A stretch of DNA of 64,000 nt, taken from assembly GCA_963741305.1 (NCBI GenBank), contig CAVUHL010000003.1:1054001-1118000 (forward strand), written 5' to 3'. Within the stretch, counting starts at the first letter, position 1, and every line of letters begins with the position of its first letter. Shown piece by piece: positions 7,371 through 17,628 of the stretch. The notes below the pieces were generated by a model. That model was not told the DNA's origin. It made no database searches and saw nothing but the letters and a program-made list of their open reading frames with translations. The DNA is from DATMER01 sp963741305. Its GTDB lineage: Bacteria > Acidobacteriota > Thermoanaerobaculia > Multivoradales > UBA5704. Made by a program: the position numbers and the translations under genes.

Positions 7371-8087
7371 GTGGAGAAGCTTCGCGTCCTCTCGTACAAC
7401 ATCCACGGCCGGGCCCACCTGTTCAGCCGGCGCTACCTGCATTGGATCGCCGGGGTCATCGAGGCCGCGCAGCCCGACATCGTGGGGCTCCAGGAGGTCC
7501 ACCGCGGCGGCTGGATCGTGCGCTACGAGGACCAGGCGAAGACCCTCGCCAAGCTGACCGGCATGGAGTACCACTTCGGCCGCAGCATTGGCCACCCCGG
7601 CGAGGAGTTCGGCAACGCCGTGCTCACCCGGGGCGAGATCCGCTCCTCCGAGGTCATCCCCCTCCCGGCTGCCGGAGCGGAGCCCCGCACCGTCCTTCAC
7701 TCCCGGATCGGGTTTGGGGACTCAGAGGTCGACTTCTACGTCACCCACCTCGCCCACGGCTTCCGCTCCAGCCGCCCGGCACGGAGCCTGCAAGCCCGAA
7801 GTCTCCTAGACAGGCTCCGGCAGTCTCGCGGACCATTCGTGCTGGTGGGGGACTTCAACGCTCCCCCGGATGCCCCTGAGCTCAAGACGCTCATGGCAGC
7901 CGAGATCTTCCGGCTGTGCGGCAAGGACATGGCCTGCACCCATCGCATCCTGCGGCAGAGGATCGATTGGGTGGTGGCGGACCCGGGCTGGACCACCGCG
8001 GAGTCGCGGGTCGTCCAGGCCGGGCCTTCGGACCATTGGCCCGTCCTCGTCGAGCTGCACCGGACCGGCCCAAGCGAAAGAAGATAG
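7371..8087 (+). CDS. Endonuclease/exonuclease/phosphatase (EEP) family hydrolase
   Basis: A protein of about 238 residues of the DNase I/EEP fold. Motifs: LSYNIHG near the start, IVGLQEV (metal-binding Glu), THLAHG, VLVGDFNAPPDAPEL (catalytic D-x-N) and the terminal SDHWPVLVEL (Asp-His). These proteins cut phosphodiester bonds in nucleic acids or lipids. I chose GTG 7371 because LRVLSYN begins at once; an in-frame ATG at 7290 would add 27 residues encoded by repeat array A. The next gene, a cardiolipin synthase, starts 12 bp later, so a role in phospholipid or headgroup turnover is plausible. Confidence 0.88.
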   Translation: MEKLRVLSYNIHGRAHLFSRRYLHWIAGVIEAAQPDIVGLQEVHRGGWIVRYEDQAKTLAKLTGMEYHFGRSIGHPGEEFGNAVLTRGEIRSSEVIPLPAAGAEPRTVLHSRIGFGDSEVDFYVTHLAHGFRSSRPARSLQARSLLDRLRQSRGPFVLVGDFNAPPDAPELKTLMAAEIFRLCGKDMACTHRILRQRIDWVVADPGWTTAESRVVQAGPSDHWPVLVELHRTGPSERR

Positions 8088-8099
8088 CGGAGGAGGCCA

Positions 8100-9419
8100 A
8101 TGGCGCAAGCCAAAGCTGTACCCAGCGGAAAACGCCGATGGTGGCAGAGGGAGATCGTGCTCCCCTTCGGCGCCGCCATCCTTTACGTCCTGATCCTGGC
8201 CGTCCTTATCCTGCTCATCTGGTCCACGCGCAGGGAGCGGGAATCCCACGTCAAGGTGCCCCGGATCGACCGTTTCGAAGAGACCCTCCCCTCGATCGCC
8301 GGCCTCACCGGCTCGCCCATCCAGGCGGGCAACAGCGTCGAGGTCCTCCAGGACGGCGACGGCTTCTTCCCGCGCCTCCTCGAGGACATCGCCGCGGCAA
8401 AGGACAACATCCACCTGGAGACGTACGTCTGGTGGCGGGGCGAGATCTGCGAGCAGGTGGCCAACGCCCTGGCGCAGAGGGCCACAGAGGGGGTCGAAGT
8501 CCGCCTGACGCTCGACGCCGTCGGCTCGAACAAGGGCGACAAGGAGCTGTTCGAGATGATGGAGAAGGCCGGCGTCCGCGTCGCCTTCTTCCACCCTTTC
8601 CTCCTCCAGGATTTGGGCCTCTTCAACAACCGCACACACCGCAAGATCGCCATCTTCGACGGCCGCATCGGCTACGTCTTCGGCCACGGCTTTGCCGAGG
8701 AGTGGACCGGCCAGGGGCAGGACGAGAAGCACTGGCGCGACACGGGCGTGCGGATCGAGGGGCCGGTGGTCAACTCCATCCAGGAGACCTTCGCCGAGAA
8801 CTGGGTGGAGCAGACGGCCGAGGTGCTGGTGGGGGAGAGGTACTTCCCGCGCCTGCCTTCGGCCGGCGGCATCCGTGCCCACATGACGGCCAGCTCCCCA
8901 CAGGGAGGCGTCTCCCGCCTGGAGCTGCTCTTCAAGCTCGCCATCGGCACCGCCCAGAAGGAGATCCTGATCCAGAACCCCTACTTCATCCCCGACGGCG
9001 AGATGGTGGGGCTTCTGGAAGAGGCGGCGGAGCGCGGGGTCAAGGTCCGGATCATGCTCCCCGGCGCGGTCACCGACAGCTCCGTGGTGCGCCACGCCGG
9101 CCACCGGCGCTACGAGGAGCTGCTCGCCAGCGGGATCGAGATCTACGAGTTCAAACCCAGCCTCAACCATCAAAAAGTGATGGTCGTGGACGGCCTCTGG
9201 TCGCACGTCGGCTCGACCAACCTCGACGACCGGTCGCTCGACATCAACGACGAGGCGAGCGTCGGGCTGATCGATACCGGCATTGCGGGCGAGCTCCGGG
9301 AGGCGTTCGAGCGCGACCTGGAAAAGTCGGCACAGGTCACCGCGGAGGAGTGGGGGAAGCGTTCCGCCTGGCACAGGTTCATCGATCGGGGCTCGTACCT
9401 GATCAACGAGCAGCTCTGA
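8100..9419 (+). CDS. Cardiolipin synthase-type phospholipase D protein (copy 1)
   Basis: 439 residues with one N-terminal membrane helix (about 18-42) and two HKD motifs: H180-x-K182-x4-D187 in THRKIAIFD and H357-x-K359-x4-D364 in NHQKVMVVD, the latter followed by the GSTNLDDRS signature. Family enzymes join two phosphatidylglycerols into cardiolipin at the inner membrane. Related copies have two N-terminal helices; here only one is clear. It is followed 14 bp later by a second copy with the same layout, a tandem duplication, and preceded by the EEP gene. Confidence 0.94.
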   Translation: MAQAKAVPSGKRRWWQREIVLPFGAAILYVLILAVLILLIWSTRRERESHVKVPRIDRFEETLPSIAGLTGSPIQAGNSVEVLQDGDGFFPRLLEDIAAAKDNIHLETYVWWRGEICEQVANALAQRATEGVEVRLTLDAVGSNKGDKELFEMMEKAGVRVAFFHPFLLQDLGLFNNRTHRKIAIFDGRIGYVFGHGFAEEWTGQGQDEKHWRDTGVRIEGPVVNSIQETFAENWVEQTAEVLVGERYFPRLPSAGGIRAHMTASSPQGGVSRLELLFKLAIGTAQKEILIQNPYFIPDGEMVGLLEEAAERGVKVRIMLPGAVTDSSVVRHAGHRRYEELLASGIEIYEFKPSLNHQKVMVVDGLWSHVGSTNLDDRSLDINDEASVGLIDTGIAGELREAFERDLEKSAQVTAEEWGKRSAWHRFIDRGSYLINEQL

Positions 9420-9433
9420 GGGAGGGTGGTCGC

Positions 9434-10699
9434 ATGGTAGAGATCCCAATCTGGTTGCTGGTCGCGATGGGGCTCGTCATCGCGATGCTGGGCCTGATGC
9501 TTTGGACAAACTTGCGGGAGCGCAACTTCACCGTCAAGGTCCCGGACATCGACAATTTCGAGGAGGCGCTGCCTTCCATCGCCGGCATGACACGCGCGAT
9601 CATCCTCGAGGGCAACCACGCCGAGCTTTTCTTCAACGGCGACGGGTTTTTCCCCAGGTTGTTGCAGGGCATCGCGGAGGCGAAAGAAACGATTCATTAC
9701 GAGACGTACGTCTGGTGGAAGGGGGACATCTGCCGCCAGGTGGCGGAAGCGTTCTCGGCCCGCGCGCGGGAAGGGGTCGAGGTCCGGCTCATGCTCGACG
9801 CGGCCGGCTCCTTCCAGATGGACAAAAAGCTTTACGAGATGATGGAAGAAGCGGGCGTCAATGTGGCCCGCTACCATCCGATACGGATTCAAGACCTCGG
9901 CCAGCTCAACAAGCGCACCCATCGCAAGCTCGCTATCTTCGACGGCAGGACGGCCTTCGTGCATGGGCACGGCATCGCGCACCAGTGGACCGGGAACGGA
10001 GAGGACAAGGACCACTGGCGCGACACCGGCGTCCGCCTGCGGGGGCCGATCGTCAACGCCGCGCAGTCGGTCTTCGCCCAGCACTGGGTGGAGCAGACGC
10101 AGGAAGTCCTGGTGGGGGAGAAGTACTTCCCCCATATCGAAGCCGAGGGCGGGCTGCGGATGCACATGATGGCCGGCGCTCCGCTCGGCGGCATCTCGGA
10201 CCTGGAGCTGATGTTCAAGCTGGCCATCGCCTCCGCCCAGAAGGAGCTGCTGATCCAGAACCCCTACTTCATCCCGGACGAGGAGTCCTGCGAGCTCCTG
10301 GACAAGGCGGTCAAGCGGGGGGTGGACGTCCGCGTCATGTTCCCCGGCCCGGTCACCGACAGCGCCCTGGTCAAGCACGCCGGCCATCACCACTTCGAAG
10401 ACCTTCTCAAGCGCGGGATACGCCTCTACGAGCACCAGAAGACCATGATCCATCAGAAGATCATGATCGTGGACGGCATGTGGTCCCACGTGGGGTCGAC
10501 GAACCTGGACGACCGCTCCTTCGACATCAACGAGGAGGCCGGCGTAGGCATCGTGGACAAGGAAATCGCGGCACAGCTCAAGACGGTCTTCGAGGCGGAC
10601 ATGAAGGGCTGCATCGAGCTCAAGGTCGAGACCTGGAGCCGTCCCCTCTGGCACAGGATGCTCGACGGCGTGTGCTACCTCCTGAGCGGCCAGCTTTAG
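9434..10699 (+). CDS. Cardiolipin synthase-type phospholipase D protein (copy 2)
   Basis: 421 residues, colinear with the preceding gene: membrane helix at about 5-25, conserved VKVPDIDNFEEALPSIAG, first HKD in THRKLAIFD and second in IHQKIMIVD followed by GSTNLDDRS. Start ATG 9434 is preceded by GAGGGAGGG. The two copies differ throughout, so the duplication is old. Possible outcomes are two isoenzymes with different headgroup donors, or a heteromeric enzyme. Its stop TAG is immediately followed by a 54-bp dispersed palindromic repeat that may end the transcript. Confidence 0.94.
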   Translation: MVEIPIWLLVAMGLVIAMLGLMLWTNLRERNFTVKVPDIDNFEEALPSIAGMTRAIILEGNHAELFFNGDGFFPRLLQGIAEAKETIHYETYVWWKGDICRQVAEAFSARAREGVEVRLMLDAAGSFQMDKKLYEMMEEAGVNVARYHPIRIQDLGQLNKRTHRKLAIFDGRTAFVHGHGIAHQWTGNGEDKDHWRDTGVRLRGPIVNAAQSVFAQHWVEQTQEVLVGEKYFPHIEAEGGLRMHMMAGAPLGGISDLELMFKLAIASAQKELLIQNPYFIPDEESCELLDKAVKRGVDVRVMFPGPVTDSALVKHAGHHHFEDLLKRGIRLYEHQKTMIHQKIMIVDGMWSHVGSTNLDDRSFDINEEAGVGIVDKEIAAQLKTVFEADMKGCIELKVETWSRPLWHRMLDGVCYLLSGQL

Positions 10700-10754
10700 T
10701 TGATCCCATTCCCCCTCTCCCCGGCCCTCTCCCCCGTGCCGGGGGAGAGGGAGT
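10700..10754. repeat. Dispersed REP-like palindromic element, copy 1
   Basis: It begins at the base after the cls stop with TTGATCCCATTCCCCC and ends in a strong hairpin (CCTCTCCCCCG, TGC, CGGGGGAGAGG). A copy with only two mismatches lies at 59800-59853 in the opposite orientation. Both copies sit directly 3' of a coding region, reading the same way relative to the gene they follow. Possible terminator or RNA-stabilising element. Confidence 0.85.
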
Positions 10755-10774
10755 CCCCGTGGTAGCGTATCGCG

Positions 10775-11593
10775 GTGATCCGCACGGTCCTCCTCACGAT
10801 ATTCCTGATCGCTCTTGGAGTCGGGCTCACGCTGCCGCAGACCGCGGCCCGGCTGGGCGATGTCGACATCTACCGCCACGCCGTGCTCTGGGGCATTCCG
10901 GCCGCGGCGCTGGTCCTCTCCCTGGTGCTCCATCCCCGGCTCACCAAGCCCGCGAACGACCTTCCCGGGCCGGTCGCGCGCAGGTTTGCCCTTCTGGCCG
11001 TGGCCGTCCTGGCGTTCGGGGCGGACCAGAGCTTTCTGGGCATCAGCTACTGGACGGGGTGGGCGACCTTCACATCCGGAGCCCAGGGGAAGCCAATGAT
11101 CACGGCGCTCTGGGCGTTGCCGCTCTGCCTGATCCTGGGCATCTGGGGATGGGAGCGGGCCCTGCGCGGCTCCGTGTACACGGGCTGGCGCCGGAGGCTC
11201 GAACGCCCCGGGGCGATCGCGGCCTCGGCGGCGGTCGGCCTGGCCCTCTCGCTGCCGTCCATCCTGCCTGGCGGCGAGGTCCGGGACCCGGCCTTCGTCG
11301 GCGCCTCCGTGGTGGCGGCCCTCTGCCGCGAGGTCTGCTTCGCCCTGCTCTTCAGCCGGGGCGGCGGGCTCCTCGTCGCCGGCCTCTACCGCGGCGCCCT
11401 CTACTTCGCGGAGGCCTTCGTCGTCCACGACTGGAACAGCCTTTTCTTCCCGTCCTTCAACTATGTGACCAGCGGAGTGGCCTTCTACGCCGTGCGCGCT
11501 GCGTCGGCCCTCCTCGCTCTCGGCGTGGTGGCCGTGATGACGCGCCGCCGGCCCGAGCCGCCATCGGGTCCGTCATCAGGGACGCCGGACTGA
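10775..11593 (+). CDS. Multi-spanning membrane protein of unknown function
   Basis: A 272-residue integral membrane protein with about seven hydrophobic segments, the first at residues 3-20. A basic RRRPEPP tail ends it. No family signature was identified; the ALCREVCFALLF segment recalls the Glu-containing helix of some CAAX-protease-like proteins, but the second motif is not evident. GTG 10775 follows a TAGCGT box by 6 nt, which suggests a leaderless start. The last 18 bp overlap the convergent RDD gene. Confidence 0.7.
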   Translation: MIRTVLLTIFLIALGVGLTLPQTAARLGDVDIYRHAVLWGIPAAALVLSLVLHPRLTKPANDLPGPVARRFALLAVAVLAFGADQSFLGISYWTGWATFTSGAQGKPMITALWALPLCLILGIWGWERALRGSVYTGWRRRLERPGAIAASAAVGLALSLPSILPGGEVRDPAFVGASVVAALCREVCFALLFSRGGGLLVAGLYRGALYFAEAFVVHDWNSLFFPSFNYVTSGVAFYAVRAASALLALGVVAVMTRRRPEPPSGPSSGTPD

Positions 11594-12469
11594 CTTGCGC
11601 TCCCGGCGCTCGCCGAACAGCAGCCTCTGCTCCAGCCGCCCGCGTTGCGCGGCGTAGAAGGCCTCCAGAAACTCGCGGGTCGGCACGTTCCAGCGCTCCT
11701 TGGGCCAGTCGACCTTTCTTTTGATCTTCTCGACGACATCCTCGAGGATGCGGTAATCGAGCGTCCCCTCGGAGGCGCGGTGCAGGAGGTCCTCCAGCAC
11801 CTGGAGCTCGTGGATGCCGTAGATGTCGAGCTGCTCGCGGGTGAAGGTGATCTCCTGCCGCTGGGGACGCGATGTCTGGACATGCGCCAGATCGGGCAGC
11901 AGCACCGGGGCGGGAGCGCGCACCACGAGCGTGCCGGCGATCATGTCGCCGCAGCGCAGCCGGTCGCGGTTGAAGAGAGGCATGCCGGCAAAGATGAACA
12001 GCCAGCAGAGCGCCACCAGGCCCGCCCAGCCGGGCGCGTCCGGGATCAGGGCCTGCGGAGCCAGCAGGGCAACCAGGGGCACGAAGAACTCGAGGTCGCG
12101 CATCAGGTTGCGGGCGAAGACCGACTCGGCGGTAAGGGGGCTGCCGTCGCGGGAGATGACCCGCAGCCTGGCCACGCGCTTGCCGACCGTCCTCCCTCCC
12201 CAGTTGACCTCGCACAGGATGAAGTAGAGGTTCCACAGGACGAAGTGCGCCAGCATGGCCACCCCGATCCCCAGCCAGCTCACGGACATCGAGAGGAAGG
12301 CGAGCGCCCCGATCAGCACGCTGCCGGCGCAGAGGAGGAAGAAGTCGATCACGAACGCCTTGACGCGGTCGCCGACCGAGGCTACCTCGAACGGCACTGA
12401 GATCCCCTCCGGCGTCCGGACGTTGTGGATCCGCTTGACCGGAGAAGTAGTAGAGGCTGCCGTCGTCAT
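11576..12469 (-). CDS. RDD family membrane protein
   Basis: 297 residues. The RDD domain spans about 20-180: VASVGDRVKAFVIDFF (the R and D of the name), several membrane helices, and GGRTVGKRVARLRVI, the signature loop. A C-terminal 100-residue cytoplasmic part follows (helical, charged, ending RERKSVRRP). Function of the family is generally unknown; transport has been proposed. Its ATG overlaps the SpoIIM-like gene's stop (ATGA), making it the last gene of the seven-gene MoxR operon, where RDD proteins are common partners. Confidence 0.9.
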   Translation of the reverse strand: MTTAASTTSPVKRIHNVRTPEGISVPFEVASVGDRVKAFVIDFFLLCAGSVLIGALAFLSMSVSWLGIGVAMLAHFVLWNLYFILCEVNWGGRTVGKRVARLRVISRDGSPLTAESVFARNLMRDLEFFVPLVALLAPQALIPDAPGWAGLVALCWLFIFAGMPLFNRDRLRCGDMIAGTLVVRAPAPVLLPDLAHVQTSRPQRQEITFTREQLDIYGIHELQVLEDLLHRASEGTLDYRILEDVVEKIKRKVDWPKERWNVPTREFLEAFYAAQRGRLEQRLLFGERRERKSVRRP

Positions 12470-13464
12470 CCCTTCCGCCCCGCCAGCAGGAAGTAAGCGA
12501 GCCAGGCGGCCAGGGTGATCCCGGCCACGCTCCAGCGGACGGTGGGGTCCTGGACCACCTGGCGGAAGATCCCTTCGATCAGCCCCGCGACCATCAGCAT
12601 GGCCACCGCGCCGACCACCAGCAGGGTGGCGCCGCGCCCCCGCAGGGCGAGGTTGTGCAGGCGGGTGTGCGGGCCCGGGAAGACCAGGCTCGTTCCCAGG
12701 ACCATGCCCGCGGCCGCGCACAGGCAGACCGCGGCCAGCTCCGTGACGCCGTGAGGCAGGATCCATCCCCAGAAGTCGGTGCCCAGGCCCCGCGACTGGT
12801 AGAGGGCGGCCATGGCCCCCAGCATGAGCCCGTTCTGGAACATCAGGAAGATCACCGGCACTCCGGCCGCGAAGCCCAGCGCGAAGCAGAGGATGCCGAC
12901 CTTGGCGTTGTGCGTGAACAGGAAGCTGGCGAACGCCCCCAGGTAGGAGGAGGGCTCGTCCTCGGAGTAGAGCACCTCCCGCAGCTCTTCGGTAGACGCC
13001 GACGGGGTGCGGCCCTGGGCCATGGCCTCGTCCACGAAGCTGTAGTACCTCTCGGAGTCCGCGATCGTCAGGCGCCAGCCGGTGAAGATCCCCAGGGACA
13101 TGCAGAGCATAGCCGCGGCCAGGAACAGGACGTGGCTGCGCACGGCCTGGGGGAAGCGGAAGCGGAAGAACTCGGCGATGGCTTCGCCGGCGCGCCGCCG
13201 GTTGCCGTAAACCGCGACGTAGGCCCGTGCCACCAGGGCGCCGAGGTAGTCCAGCAGGCTCTGGTCGAGGCTGATGGCCCGTGCCACCGAGAGCGAGCTG
13301 GCGGCGCTGCGGTAGAGGCTGGGAAGGCGCGCCAGCTCGTCCGCCGTCAGGGACTTGACGCCGTCCGCCTCGAGCTTCGCGACCATCGCGTCCAGCTCGC
13401 GCCAGGACTGCTCGCGCTCCTTGCGGAAGCGCGACGATTTGAGGAGGACCTCCTGCGCGTTCAG
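12466..13464 (-). CDS. Stage II sporulation protein M (SpoIIM) family membrane protein
   Basis: About 332 residues of the SpoIIM/DUF95-type family: an N-terminal cytoplasmic helix region (REQSWRELDAMVAKL, then LPSLYRSAASSL) and five or six C-terminal membrane segments, with the conserved LPHGVTELAA. No ATG or GTG fits; the likely start is CTG 13464, 7-8 nt after GAGGAGGG, overlapping the DUF58 stop. In non-sporulating bacteria these genes accompany MoxR/DUF58/RDD sets. The start codon choice is uncertain. Confidence 0.85.
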   Translation of the reverse strand: MNAQEVLLKSSRFRKEREQSWRELDAMVAKLEADGVKSLTADELARLPSLYRSAASSLSVARAISLDQSLLDYLGALVARAYVAVYGNRRRAGEAIAEFFRFRFPQAVRSHVLFLAAAMLCMSLGIFTGWRLTIADSERYYSFVDEAMAQGRTPSASTEELREVLYSEDEPSSYLGAFASFLFTHNAKVGILCFALGFAAGVPVIFLMFQNGLMLGAMAALYQSRGLGTDFWGWILPHGVTELAAVCLCAAAGMVLGTSLVFPGPHTRLHNLALRGRGATLLVVGAVAMLMVAGLIEGIFRQVVQDPTVRWSVAGITLAAWLAYFLLAGRKG

Positions 13465-14768
13465 ATCAGCTCCCTCCTCTTGATCTCCAGGTACGTGTTG
13501 ATCAGCCAGGGTGTCACCTGCGCGGGCGGCGCGTCGAGGGCCTGGATACCGAGCTGGCGCAGGCGGCGGAGGACCACCTCCCGGTCGCGCAGCAGGGTCC
13601 CCGCCACCATCGCGGTGTTGAGCTCGAGCAGGCCGCGCGGGGGCTGCGCCGCGGCCTCGGCGAGGCCCGGGTCGCGCAGCGCCACGAACACGACCATGTG
13701 CCGCCGCGACAGCCGGTCCAGGTTCTCCACCATGAGCTCGGCGCTGACCGTGTCCACGAAGTCGGTGAGCACCACGATCAGGGAGCGGCGGCTGAGCCGC
13801 TGGGCCAGCGAGGTCAGCCCGAGGGTGAAGTTGGTCTCCTCCTCCGAGTACTCCACGCGGCTGGCCGTCTGGCCGAGGATGCCGAAGCCCCGGGTCCCGG
13901 TTTGCGGCTCCACGTAGAGCCCCACCCGGGCGTCGAAGGTCATCCATCCGACGCGGTCGCCGGCACGCAGGGAGAGGTAGGAGAGGAGGAGGGCCGCCTG
14001 CACGGCATGGTCCAGCCTGGGGATGCCGCCGAGGGGCTCGCTCATCAGGTGGCCGGTGTCGATCGCGAGCACGATCTGGTGGTTGCGCTCGGCCCGGAAC
14101 TGGCGCGTCACCAGCTTCCGGTGGCGGGCCGACGCAGACCAGTCGATCGACCGCGAGTCGTCCCCCATCGTGTACTCGCGCAGGGAGTCGAACTCGGTGC
14201 CGTCCCCCAGGTAGCGCTCGATCTTGAGGCCGGCGCGGAAGGTCCGCGGATCGGCGAGGCGCAGCGCCAGGGTGCGCACCGGGAGCAGGTCGGGGACGAT
14301 CGCAACTTCCTGCCCCAGCTCGACGCGGGCCAGGGCGGACATGAGACCGAGAGGCCCCTGCCAGCGGACCCAGATGCGCTCGACCGCCGCCCGCCCGCGT
14401 CGCCTGGGAATCAGCGGCACCTCCACCTCTCCTCCATGCCGCGAAACCCGGCCGGGGATCGGCGGCTGCGGCACCAGGCGCTCCGACAAGTCCACGGCCA
14501 CGCGCACGCGGACCAGGCGGGCGGAGGGGAGCCGTAGCGTGATCCGCGCCAGCTGCCCCTCGCGGCCGAGGGAGAGCGTCTCCGGCAGGTCGACCGAGGC
14601 GGTGACGGACCGGCGCGGGGCGAGCAGGGCGTCTGTCCCCAGCGCCAGGGCAAAGGCGCCGAGGAAGACCGGCCAGAACGGCCAGAGCCGCGGGTGCACC
14701 ATCGCCGGCAGCAGGGCGACTGCCAGGCCGAAGGCCGCGAGCACGACCGCTCTCCGGGTGGGACGCAT
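13461..14768 (-). CDS. DUF58 domain protein
   Basis: 435 residues. Two N-terminal hydrophobic segments (about 8-48) anchor a periplasmic or cytoplasmic immunoglobulin-like part; the DUF58 core at about 190-240 carries the signature YTMGDDSRSIDWSASAR and REYTMGDD, followed by a von Willebrand factor A-like region (IVLAIDTGHLMS). These proteins pair with MoxR ATPases and are thought to be their substrates or adaptors. ATG 14768 is preceded at once by an in-frame GTG at 14771. The MoxR gene ends 1-4 bp upstream, so the two are cotranscribed. Confidence 0.93.
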   Translation of the reverse strand: MRPTRRAVVLAAFGLAVALLPAMVHPRLWPFWPVFLGAFALALGTDALLAPRRSVTASVDLPETLSLGREGQLARITLRLPSARLVRVRVAVDLSERLVPQPPIPGRVSRHGGEVEVPLIPRRRGRAAVERIWVRWQGPLGLMSALARVELGQEVAIVPDLLPVRTLALRLADPRTFRAGLKIERYLGDGTEFDSLREYTMGDDSRSIDWSASARHRKLVTRQFRAERNHQIVLAIDTGHLMSEPLGGIPRLDHAVQAALLLSYLSLRAGDRVGWMTFDARVGLYVEPQTGTRGFGILGQTASRVEYSEEETNFTLGLTSLAQRLSRRSLIVVLTDFVDTVSAELMVENLDRLSRRHMVVFVALRDPGLAEAAAQPPRGLLELNTAMVAGTLLRDREVVLRRLRQLGIQALDAPPAQVTPWLINTYLEIKRRELI

Positions 14769-14772
14769 CACG

Positions 14773-15706
<934 letters not shown>

Positions 15707-15729
<23 letters not shown>

Positions 15730-16999
15730 CCGTCATCTCCTGGCGCCAGCGATAGATGTCTTGGGCGATCGAGAGGGCCCAGTCCGTGGCCACCTCGCCG
15801 CCGGGAGGGTGCTTGACCTGCTCCTGCAGCGTGTAGAGGTCCATGCCCAGCCTGCGTTCCCTGGAGATCCGCTGCAGGCGTTCCAGGACCGCGGAGTCCG
15901 GCGCGTCGGACGAGAGCCCGAGCCCGGAGGCCAGGGCGCGCAGGGTCTGGTGGAAGTAGCGCGCCAGGCTCTCTGCGCCATGCCCGCCGTAGGTCAACAG
16001 CCGCGCCGTGCTGTCGATCAGCACCTGCCGTCCGTTGCCGAGGCCGGCCGGCGGCGGCACGGGCTTGCCGAAGCGACCCATCCCCGCCCACAGGAGGACT
16101 CCCGTGAGCACCAGGGCCTGCAGCACGGCCAGGAGGAGGGGGAAGCGGAAGGCTTCCGCCAGCAGGCCAGGGGTGCGTTGGAAGCCGTGGATGGTCTCGT
16201 CGAGGATCACGCCCTTGGCGCCCAGCCGATGGGTCAGGAAGTCGTAGACCAGGACGGCGTTGTCGCCGTCGCCGAGGCCATGATTGTTGAGGAGGTCGGG
16301 GTCGGAGATCAGGTAGATCTCCGGCTGTCCGGGGCCGTGCTTGTGCCGGGCGATCAGCAGGCCCTTGCCGCAGGTCACCTCGGCCTCCAGTCCAGGGCCG
16401 GGCGCGAGGAGCTGCGCCGGAGCGAGGTCGACCCGGTAGTCGATGATCCCCGCGGATGCCGCGGAGCGCCAGCCGGCCGAGCAGCCGCGGACTTGCGGAC
16501 CCTCGTCGCGCTCGATCCGCGCCTTCTCCAGGCCGTCCGCTCCGAGGTTCTCCAGCACCTGTCCCACGCTGACCTCGGGGCGCAGCTCCGCGGCGCCGAT
16601 CCAGCCCGGTTTCTTCCTATGCGGCATGCCGAGCCACTTCGGGAGCACGACGACCAGCGGGGCTTGACTGGCGAGCGCCTCCTTGACCAGCTCCGGCAGG
16701 CGCTCTGCCTCGGGATCGGGCTCCGCCGCGATCACGGGGCGGACGAGGCCGGGGGTACCCGTGCCCGGGGTCCGGCGCGACACCACGCCGATGCCCACGG
16801 ACTGCAGGAGCTCCGACAGCGCGCGGTGGCCGAGGGCGCTGCGGCTGAAGCTGTTGGCGTCCGCCGTGGGCTTCTCGAACAGGTCGTCGCCGAATGCGCT
16901 CAGGAGCAGGGCCAGGACGAACGAGGCCACGCCCACGCCGACGATCCAGCCGAGGGTGGAGCGGGAGAAGCCGCCCTCCATTTCGCGGGGCCCGGTCAT
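15707..16999 (-). CDS. DUF4350 domain membrane protein
   Basis: 430 residues: one N-terminal membrane helix (about 14-34), an extracytoplasmic DUF4350-like region (SFSRSALGHRALSELLQSVGI, LVVVLPKWLG, YLISDPDLLNNHGL, ILDETIHGFQR), then a second helix near 300-320 (LLLAVLQALVLTGVLLWAG) and a cytoplasmic tail. Genes of this type sit beside MoxR and DUF4129. The ATG overlaps the DUF4129 stop (ATGA). An alternative start is the Met seven codons later. Confidence 0.85.
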
Positions 17000-17628
17000 C
17001 CGCGGCCCTCGATCCGGCGGAAGCGCTCCAGGTTGGCCTGCCAGTCGTCCGGACCCAGGGGCGTGCCGCCGAAGAGCGAGACCTCGACCGTCCGGACGAG
17101 GCCGGTGAAGGCCTCCCGGGCCTCTCCCTGAAGGGGCAGGGCGCGGCAGAGCTCGCGGCTTGTCCGCGACGACGCCTGGGGGACGGAGAAGCGCGCGCAC
17201 AGGCGGCGGACGGCGATCAGCAGCAGGGCATGGACCGCGTCGGACCATCGTCCTTCGGCGGCCAGGCGTTCAGCTTCGGCCAGCGACGGCCCCGTCGCGC
17301 CCGCCGGCTCCTCCGGAAGGGAGCCGGGCTGGCCGGGAGCGGCCGTCGAGCGCACCCTTTTGGAGCTCAGGCTCTGTGCCAGCCAGAGCACGGCCAGGAT
17401 GAGGGCCACCACGCCCAGTGCCACCAGGGTGACCTGGGCGATATCGGCGAGCAAGCCCAGGTCGGGGAGGTCCACGTTGGGAAGGCGGGGGCCCTCCGGC
17501 AGCTCCGCCTGATAATCGTGCTCCAGGACCGACCGGGCCCGCTGCCGGACCTCGTCCGCGGTCACGCCCGCAGAGAGGAACCTGGTGGACCAGCGCTCAG
17601 TCGAAGACCGAGGCAATCTGATCCACAT
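16996..17628 (-). CDS. DUF4129 domain membrane protein
   Basis: Up to 210 residues. One membrane helix at about 63-87 (VTLVALGVVALILAVLWLA) and a C-terminal DUF4129 region (AVHALLLIAVRRLCARF, TSRELCRALP). The C-terminal domain in this family resembles a transglutaminase-associated part. ATG 17628 would overlap the upstream gene by 32 bp; GTG 17565, before TADEVRQRARSVL, is an equally good start. Part of the MoxR operon. Confidence 0.8.
   Translation of the reverse strand: MWIRLPRSSTERWSTRFLSAGVTADEVRQRARSVLEHDYQAELPEGPRLPNVDLPDLGLLADIAQVTLVALGVVALILAVLWLAQSLSSKRVRSTAAPGQPGSLPEEPAGATGPSLAEAERLAAEGRWSDAVHALLLIAVRRLCARFSVPQASSRTSRELCRALPLQGEAREAFTGLVRTVEVSLFGGTPLGPDDWQANLERFRRIEGRG

Noticed and set aside
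7916..9433. Extended frame upstream of the second cardiolipin synthase
   Set aside because: It overlaps the first synthase out of frame. The real start is ATG 9434 with a good ribosome site.
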